From positions 2,972,118-3,036,117 of the forward strand of contig CM053253.1 in the NCBI GenBank assembly GCA_028583405.1: 64,000 nt of DNA, given 5' to 3'. Of this stretch, positions 56,576 to 64,000 are shown piece by piece (the stretch's first letter is position 1; each line of letters starts with the position of its first letter). The stretch is from Pogonophryne albipinna. Lineage: Eukaryota > Chordata > Actinopteri > Perciformes > Artedidraconidae. The notes below the pieces were generated by a model that saw only the letters and a program-made list of their open reading frames with translations, searched no databases and was not told the DNA's origin. A program made the translations under genes and the position numbers.

Positions 56576-58720
56576 GAAATACATAAATATATATATGTTT
56601 GGGGGGGTTTCTACCACATCTGCACCTTTCTGCTCTCTCTCTCTGACCTCGTCACTCTGCCATGTTCGACACTTTGCAGCCTGTCACCATGTGAGTGTTG
56701 CTTCCTGGTGGAGATGGCGTCTGCACACTGACACGGACAAGCTTTCTGTTTACCCAACATGCACTGCAACACACACAGGGGTTATGGCTGTCGCTCCTGC
56801 CATCACTCAGCTGTCTGGTGAAGGGTTGAGCCACTACAACGCAATTACACATTCATTTCACCCTCAGAGCCAGAGAGAGGCTCCCCTCCCCCCTCCATCT
56901 CTCCCTCTGATTCCTCCCTTTCACCCCCAGCTCCCTCTCCCATTTCACCCCTCTTTCACACTCCTTTCCCCCCACATCAGAACCAGAGAAATACCCAAAG
57001 GACGGAGGAAGAGTGGGGAGGTAAAGGGTGGAAAACAGCGTGAAATAGAGGGAGATGGAGGTGAGGTTTACTTGGGTGGGAGGGGGGGGGAGTGGAGAGA
57101 AAGTGGATAATAATGGTATATTGATTTGGAGCTGGGGGCGGATACGTGGGAGTGAGTGGGAGGAGGGGGGGACGGGACGCAGACGTCTTAAAACACCTGG
57201 CGGATAACTTCTGTGTATTCTCACACTGACGGAGAGAGGCAGCAGGTCTCTGAGCAGGGCTTAGATGTTGGCACAAAAAAACACAGATTTAAAAAACCAA
57301 CTCAAAAAGTGACGTCCCGAATATACTATTGTTTTGTTTGTAACCGTGTTATTTAAATTAAATATAGAGATATAAATGTTAATAATGCAACATTTTGCTG
57401 GGGTGTGGTGGGAATAGTTGTGTTGATAACAGATATAATATTTATTTTACTCCTATTATCAAATGTTTCTGGCTGGATCGTTTTGATGATAACGGTTGTA
57501 TTCCAGAGAATATAATACACATATGACATGTTTTTATTGGCTTATGTTAGTAATTGTTGATTTCTTTTGTGAGTTTTTTTTGTTATTCTGGTTGCCACAT
57601 ATCCATATAATGTTTTAATTACATTTGTATCTTTTATGCTGCTTTCACACAACAGATGTTATGTATTTGTTTTCTAATCAACAACATCTCTAGAGAACCT
57701 TGCAAAATGTCATTGTGTGAAATGACGATAAAGACCATTTTGATTCTTTTTGCTCTTTTTATACTTTGTACTTTTCTAATAACTGACTCTCTCTCCCTGC
57801 AGTTACATTTTAAGCGTTTATTGGACAAAAAAACAGACAAAAACACAAAATCTGATACAGCAGTATACAGTATTATACCATGATACCATTGTCATTCTTA
57901 GGCTACATCCTGTCCAAATGTCAACATCGAATTGGAGCACTTGCATCTAAAGTGCAATTGGAAAATAATTGTAATGTGTTTTTACGACAGAAACCTGATA
58001 TCTCTAGAGCTCTGAGCAGAATGATGTGAAACCTTCTGGGTGGAAAAGCAGCGTTTAGACAGCGGACGGCCATTGGGGATGACATTATGTGAGATCACTG
58101 ATGGGGGGGGGGAGTGGATTTAATGGGATTTGGTACGTTTTCCCAGTATAATGAATCAAGGTGTGTGTGTGCGTGTGTGTCCACCCATGCACTTGTCCTT
58201 GTGAAAGATCATTAAATACATTGCTGGGTGAATTAAATCGTCTTTATTGATCCAGAGGAAAACATGTGTGGGAATAATACCACAGACACCGGATTTATAA
58301 TTAAAATCTGGTTTGAATGCATTCATTTAATTAATTCAATTAGCTCTCACTTTGACTTTATGAATCAAAATGGCTGCTTCAGTTTCATTAAAACCTGAAA
58401 GCAGTTTAACATTACATTACATTAGAAACTTGCTCTGGTGTATTGGTGCGTAGGCAAGACATATAAATACAGAATGTACTTTCTGGGTCTGAAAAATAAA
58501 TGAAATGAATTCATGCCTTGAGCCTGCAATCTCTCTAATGACCAACAGGGGGCAGCTTAGAAGTCTAGGAGAAAATGTCCCTACTTCTCATTTGATGTTT
58601 TACCTCAGTAAACACTTTTCTCATACAGTTACTGTTTTAATCTTTAGTTTCAAGTCAACACTATTCTAGATCCCTTTTCTTTTTTTACTGACCATGACAG
58701 TAGTGGCAAAAATGCCAAGC
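56576..58720. other. Intergenic, nothing recognised
   Basis: Contains pyrimidine-rich 56880-56980 and purine-rich 57000-57180 stretches, a G run near 58103, and otherwise AT-rich DNA. No exon that I can support. Confidence 0.4.
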
Positions 58721-58724
58721 TTAA

Positions 58725-59060
58725 AGGTGGGGTAGGTAATTTTGGAGAAACCAGCTCGAGTGCGCTAGAATTTGAAAATACACAGCCCCTCCTCCAACAC
58801 ACACGAACGCGCACATGACCAATGAGGGCACGAGATAAGTTTGTGCACAGATGGAAAGCTGACAGGCAGGTAGGCCATCCAGTTACTTTAGCCGGCTCAG
58901 ATGATTGGTTGTGCTTTTTACAGAGCCACGGCTTCCACAGATGACTTTTTTTTTAATGGATTTTTTGTCAAAGCACTTAAGAGCTTATGTTAAGAGCATT
59001 CCATGGAATATAACAACAAGTGTATCTCGAGACGGCTTCTCAAAATTACCTACCCCACCT
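58725..59060. mobile_element. TTAA-type MITE (aggtggggtaggtaa family), copy 3
   Basis: Ends aggtggggtaggtaatttt and aaaattacctaccccacct are inverted, flanked by TTAA at 58721-58724 and 59061-59064. At 336 bp it is the shortest of the three. Confidence 0.9.
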
Positions 59061-59064
59061 TTAA

Positions 59065-59745
59065 GGCCTCAGAGGTAGTCAACATATTAAAGTGTGACAT
59101 CAAGAAGAGTACATCTTGTATGTAGTCTTTAAAGCAGACTGAGGTGGGGGGTGGAGTAATATGTAGCAGATGAGGACTCTATACAGTGGTCTCTACAGCA
59201 CTCAAATGAAACCCCTCTCTAAGCCTTCCTCCTCCCCTAAGGTATGGCAGTAATCACTTTTCCCTTTGGAAGATTGAAAAACCGCCCACTGCACTTTGTG
59301 TTGTGTTTCCCTTTGTTTCTCAACCTGCTGCTTCCCTTCTCCTCCTCATCCCAGATTTCTCTCCTGCTCTTCCTTACCTTCACTGTTTTCTGCTACTGTC
59401 TCTGCAATTTGCTCCTATGTCGTACTTTTCTCTGGAGCTGGGTTCTTACCAAGGTTGTCAGAAGCACTTTACCACTGGGAAAAAAAAACACGAACACATA
59501 CTAACATCTGGCTTTTGTCTTTAATTCGAAAGGTTATAATTGGCATTTGTTCCGAGACAAATGACTCTAGTTACACAGATTAATTGGCTGCAGCTCAGTT
59601 TGGCACTGATGGGAACATGTGACCAGGGATTACTGCCTCTTTTCCACTGTGGTGCTATGACAAACATTTAGGTAAATAAATATGATATCAACAGAGATTT
59701 TGACAACAATGCCTGAAACGCTTCCATTGGAGTCCTTTGTTTACT
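59065..59745. other. Intergenic, nothing recognised
   Basis: Pyrimidine-rich around 59215-59400. No paired splice sites or domain-bearing frame. Confidence 0.4.
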
Positions 59746-59749
59746 TCCA

Positions 59750-59994
59750 GAACATGGTGACACCACTATCTAACACTCACGCTCCTATTGGTTAGTGCTG
59801 CAACACATTGTACGTGATAGGCTAAGGGGCGGGACATCTCTAAGCGGTTGACCAATCACAACAGAGCCGGCCCGCTAACCAATCAGAGCAGACTGGGCTC
59901 TGGTTTCTGACAGAGGGTGAAAAGAGGTGCTGCAGTACAGACAGTATGAGAGAAATAAAGAGCTTTGTGAACATTAAAGCATGGAGACACGTAG
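59750..59994 (+). mobile_element. Left flank of array C: satellite-bearing MITE sequence
   Basis: Words gctgcaacacattgtacgtg, accaatcacaacagagccgg and agcagactgggctctggttt follow the left part of the MITE at 29400-29590. The left TTAA end is not seen. Confidence 0.7.
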
Positions 59995-62900
59995 AGACAC
60001 TACATACTGATATACACCTGAACATCAGCAGGAGAGGACTCTTTAAAGTAGAGACACTACATACTGATATACACCTGAACATCAGCAGGAGAGGACTCTT
60101 TAAAGTAGAGACACTACATACTGATATACACCTGAACATCAGCAGGAGAGGACTCTTTAAAGTAGAGACACTACATACTGATATACACCTGAACATCAGC
60201 AGGAGAGGACTCTTTAAAGTAGAGACACGACATACTGATATACACCTGAACATCAGCAGGAGAGGACTCTTTAAAGTAGAGACACTACATACTGATATAC
60301 ACCTGAACATCAGCAGGATAGGACTCTTTAAAGTAGAGACACTACCTACTGATATACACCTGAACATCAGCAGGAGAGGACTCTTTAAAGTAGAGACACT
60401 ACATACTGATATACACCTGAACATCAGCAGGAGAGGACTCTTTAAAGTAGAGACACTACATACTGATATACACCTGAACATCAGCAGGAGAGGACTCTTT
60501 AAAGTAGAGACACTACATACTGATATACACCTGAACATCAGCAGGAGAGGACTCTTTAAAGTAGAGACACGACATACTGATATACACCTGAACATCAGCA
60601 GGAGAGGACTCTTTAAAGTAGAGACACTACATACTGATATACACCTGAACATCAGCAGGATAGGACTCTTTAAAGTAGAGACACTACATACTGATATACA
60701 CCTGAACATCAGCAGGAGAGGACTCTTTAAAGTAGAGACACTATACTGATATACACCTGAACATCAGCAGGAGAGGACTCTTTAAAGTAGAGACACTACA
60801 TACTGATATACACCTGAATATCAGCAGGAGAGGACTCTTTAAAGTAGAGACACTACATACTGATATACACCTGAACATCAGCAGGATAGGACTCTTTAAA
60901 GTAGAGACACTACATACTGATATACACCTGAACATCAGCAGGAGAGGACTCTTTAAAGTAGAGACACTACATACTGATATACACCTGAATATCAGCAGGA
61001 GAGGACTCTTTAAAGTAGAGACACTACATACTGATATACACCTGAACATCAGCAGGATAGGACTCTTTAAAGTAGAGACACTACATACTGATATACACCT
61101 GAACATCAGCAGGAGAGGACTCTTTAAAGTAGAGACACTACATACTGATATACACCTGAACATCAGCAGGATAGGACTCTTTAAAGTAGAGACACTACAT
61201 ACCGATATACACCTGAACATCAGCAGGAGAGGACTCTTTAAAGTAGAGACACTATACTGATATACACCTGAACATCAGCAGGAGAGGACTCTTTAAAGTA
61301 GAGACACTACATACTGATATACACCTGAATATCAGCAGGAGAGGACTCTTTAAAGTAGAGACACTACATACTGATATACACCTGAACATCAGCAGGAGAG
61401 GACACTTTAAAGTAGATACACTATACTGATATACACCTGAACATCAGCAGGAGAGGACTCTTTAAAGTAGAGACACTACATACTGATATACACCTGAACA
61501 TCAGCAGGAGAGGACTCTTTAAAGTAGAGACACTACATACTGATATACACCTGAACATCAGCAGGAGAGGACTCTTTAAAGTAGAGACACTACATACTGA
61601 TATACACCTGAACATCAGCAGGAGAGGACTCTTTAAAGTAGAGACACTACATACTGATATACACCTGAACATCAGCAGGAGAGGACTCTTTAAAGTAGAG
61701 ACACTACATACTGATATACACCTGAACATCAGCAGGAGAGGACTCTTTAAAGTAGAGACACTACATACTGATATACACCTGAACATCAGCAGGAGAGGAC
61801 TCTTTAAAGTAGAGACACTACATACTGATATACACCTGAACATCAGCAGGAGAGGACTCTTTAAAGTAGAGACACTACATACTGATATACACCTGAACAT
61901 CAGCAGGAGAGGACTCTTTAAAGTAGAGACACTATACTGATATACACCTGAACATCAGCAGGAGAGGACTCTTTAAAGTAGAGACACTACATACTGATAT
62001 ACACCTGAACATCAGCAGGAGAGGACTCTTTAAAGTAGAGACACTACATACTGATATACACCTGAACATCAGCAGGAGAGGACTCTTTAAAGTAGAGACA
62101 CTACATACTGATATACACCTGAACATCAGCAGGAGAGGACTCTTTAAAGTAGAGACACTACATACTGATATACACCTGAATATCAGCAGGAGAGGACTCT
62201 TTAAAGTAGAGACACTACATACTGATATACACCTGAACATCAGCAGGATAGGACTCTTTAAAGTAGAGACACTACATACTGATATACACCTGAACATCAA
62301 CAGGAGAGGACTCTTTAAAGTAGAGACACTACATACTGATATACACCTGAATATCAGCAGGAGAGGACTCTTTAAAGTAGAGACACTACATACTGATATA
62401 CACCTGAACATCAGCAGGATAGGACTCTTTAAAGTAGAGACACTACATACTGATATACACCTGAACATCAGCAGGAGAGGACTCTTTAAAGTAGAGACAC
62501 TATACTGATATACACCTGAACATCAGCAGGAGAGGACTCTTTAAAGTAGAGACACCACATACTGATATACACCTGAATATCAGCAGGAGAGGACTCTTTA
62601 AAGTAGAGACACTACATACTGATATACACCTGAACATCAGCAGGATAGGACTCTTTAAAGTAGAGACACTACATACTGATATACACCTGAACATCAGCAG
62701 GAGAGGACTCTTTAAAGTAGAGACACTATACTGATATACACCTGAACATCAGCAGGAGAGGACTCTTTAAAGTAGAGACACTACATACTGATATACACCT
62801 GAACATCAGCAGGAGAGGACTCTTTAAAGTAGAGACACTACATACTGATATACACCTGAACATCAGCAGGAGAGGACTCTTTAAAGTAGAGACACTACAT

Positions 62901-63515
62901 ACTGATATACACCTGAACATCAGCAGGAGAGGACTCTTTAAAGTAGAGACACTACATACTGATATACACCTGAACATCAGCAGGATAGGACTCTTTAAAG
63001 TAGAGACACTACATACTGATATACACCTGAACATCAGCAGGAGAGGACTCTTTAAAGTAGAGACACTATACTGATATACACCTGAACATCAGCAGGAGAG
63101 GACTCTTTAAAGTAGAGACACTACATACTGATATACACCTGAATATCAGCAGGAGAGGACTCTTTAAAGTAGAGACACTACATACTGATATACACCTGAA
63201 CATCAGCAGGAGAGGACTCTTTAAAGTAGAGACACTATACTGATATACACCTGAACATCAGCAGGAGAGGACTCTTTAAAGTAGAGACACTACATACTGA
63301 TATACACCTGAACATCAGCAGGAGAGGACTCTTTAAAGTAGAGACACTACATACTGATATACACCTGAACATCAGCAGGAGAGGACTCTTTAAAGTAGAG
63401 ACACTACATACTGATATACACCTGAACATCAGCAGGAGAGGACTCTTTAAAGTAGAGACACTACATACTGATATACACCTGAACATCAGCAGGAGAGGAC
63501 TCTTTAAAGGAGAGA
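59995..63515 (+). repeat. 57-bp satellite, array C (about 62 units)
   Basis: Same unit and orientation as array B. Three recurring variants are ggatagg for ggagagg, aatatc for aacatc, and a 55-bp unit with actatactg for actacatactg. The 55-bp units stand at about 60741, 61252, 61421, 61932, 62500, 62726, 63066 and 63235, i.e. 9, 3, 9, 10, 4, 6 and 3 units apart. The right end passes into aaaggagagacactcaaccc without the terminal repeat seen in array B. Confidence 0.95.
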
Positions 63516-63569
63516 CACTCAACCCTGTCTCCTAAAAGTTACGTTCCCACAGAACTAAACTGCATTCTC

Positions 63570-63735
63570 AATTACGTTTAGCAAGAAACGTATTTTCTCC
63601 CACGTTACGTTCGTTATAAACGTATCTCAAATACGTTTATTTTCTACATATCTTCTAGAAGCATATTTTCTCCCACGTTACGTTTCTTATGAACGTATCT
63701 TAAATACGTTTATTTTCTACATATCTTTGCCATTT
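63570..63735. repeat. Direct duplication of about 68 bp
   Basis: Words attttctcccacgttacgtt, then aaatacgtttattttctaca, occur twice in a row (about 63590-63655 and 63664-63725) with small changes. It is probably the subterminal region of the element that carries the THAP-like relic to its right. Confidence 0.7.
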
Positions 63736-63869
63736 ATTGTCTTGCTTATAATAATGATAATAGTCATTTATAAATATAATTTTAGAGCACACATTTGAAA
63801 TCAGTAGGCGAGGCTGTAATTTCGCCAGCTGTTACTCTCATGAGCGAGACAGAAAATAATAGTTTTAAC

Positions 63870-64000
63870 ATGCCAAAAAGCTGCTGTGTCGTTTATTGCA
63901 CCTCAAACATTAAAACAAATCCAGTTACGTGTTTCTGTACTTCCTCTCAGAAGAAAGGACAGTAACAGAAGATCTCTGTGACGCCAGATGTGATGTTGTT
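63870..64000 (+). pseudogene. THAP-like N-terminal relic, cut by window edge
   Basis: ATG at 63870 opens MPKSCCVVYCTSNIKTNP, which resembles the first zinc-ligand region of THAP domains in P-element-type transposases. The frame stops at about 63963, and a shifted frame continues with RRKDSNRRSL. It is broken, and probably part of a transposon extending right. It is unrelated in position to the intact THAP gene at 47-51 kb. Confidence 0.4.

Noticed and set aside
56574..57276. Frames of 99-178 codons on both strands
   Set aside because: They lie on purine- and pyrimidine-rich DNA, have low-complexity products and no splice or domain support.

Overview
The window reads as nuclear DNA of a teleost fish, probably a percomorph (inference). 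Genes are split by GT-AG introns, (CA)n microsatellites are very long, and the repeats are of teleost type: hAT, PIF/Harbinger-like and TTAA-flanked MITEs, LINE 3' tails ending in short tandem repeats, and a vertebrate Copia element. No bacterial features are present. Roughly 4 kb is exon; the rest is intron or intergenic DNA filled with nested repeats.

Genes. (1) wdr13, minus strand: the first four coding exons (2872-5589) and a probable non-coding first exon at about 16.3 kb. The WD-repeat part lies off the left edge. (2) A small Lys/Gln-rich 47-residue protein, plus strand, four exons (17566-19623), not recognised. (3) porcn, the Wnt O-acyltransferase porcupine, minus strand, complete from 42489 to 24988 in 14 coding exons, with two microexons (21 and 15 nt), a 5' non-coding exon near 43.8 kb and a CCAAT-rich promoter. 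(4) A THAP-domain plus C2H2 zinc-finger protein, minus strand, complete in four exons (50895-47224). wdr13 and porcn also lie close together on human Xp11.23, which supports both calls. wdr13 and the small gene are head to head; the small gene and porcn are tail to tail.

Mobile DNA. wdr13 intron 1 (about 10.7 kb) holds a nest of hAT elements: one element carrying a transposase relic sits inside a second, which sits inside a third. It also holds a frameshifted Copia retrotransposon (10393-14907) with LTRs, a 5-bp target duplication and a half-tRNA-type primer site. Several insertions can be proved from the sequence alone, because an empty copy of the target is present elsewhere in the window.

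Tandem repeats. A 57-bp satellite occurs as three separate arrays: 22.1-23.3 kb, 29.6-31.2 kb in a porcn intron, and 60.0-63.5 kb. It appears to have arisen inside a TTAA-flanked MITE. Other arrays are a 37-bp minisatellite split by a hAT element, a 72-bp repeat with TGACGT motifs downstream of porcn, and a 1.5-kb compound (GT)n minisatellite inside the small gene. The long open frames over these arrays are by-products of unit length and are not called as genes. The right edge begins another element with a THAP-like coding relic.

I see no prokaryote-type defence or biosynthetic system. The most unusual material is the MITE-borne satellite, the nested insertions with readable history, and the places where repeats touch gene structure: a porcn splice donor inside (GT)n, and donor-like repeats in the small gene.
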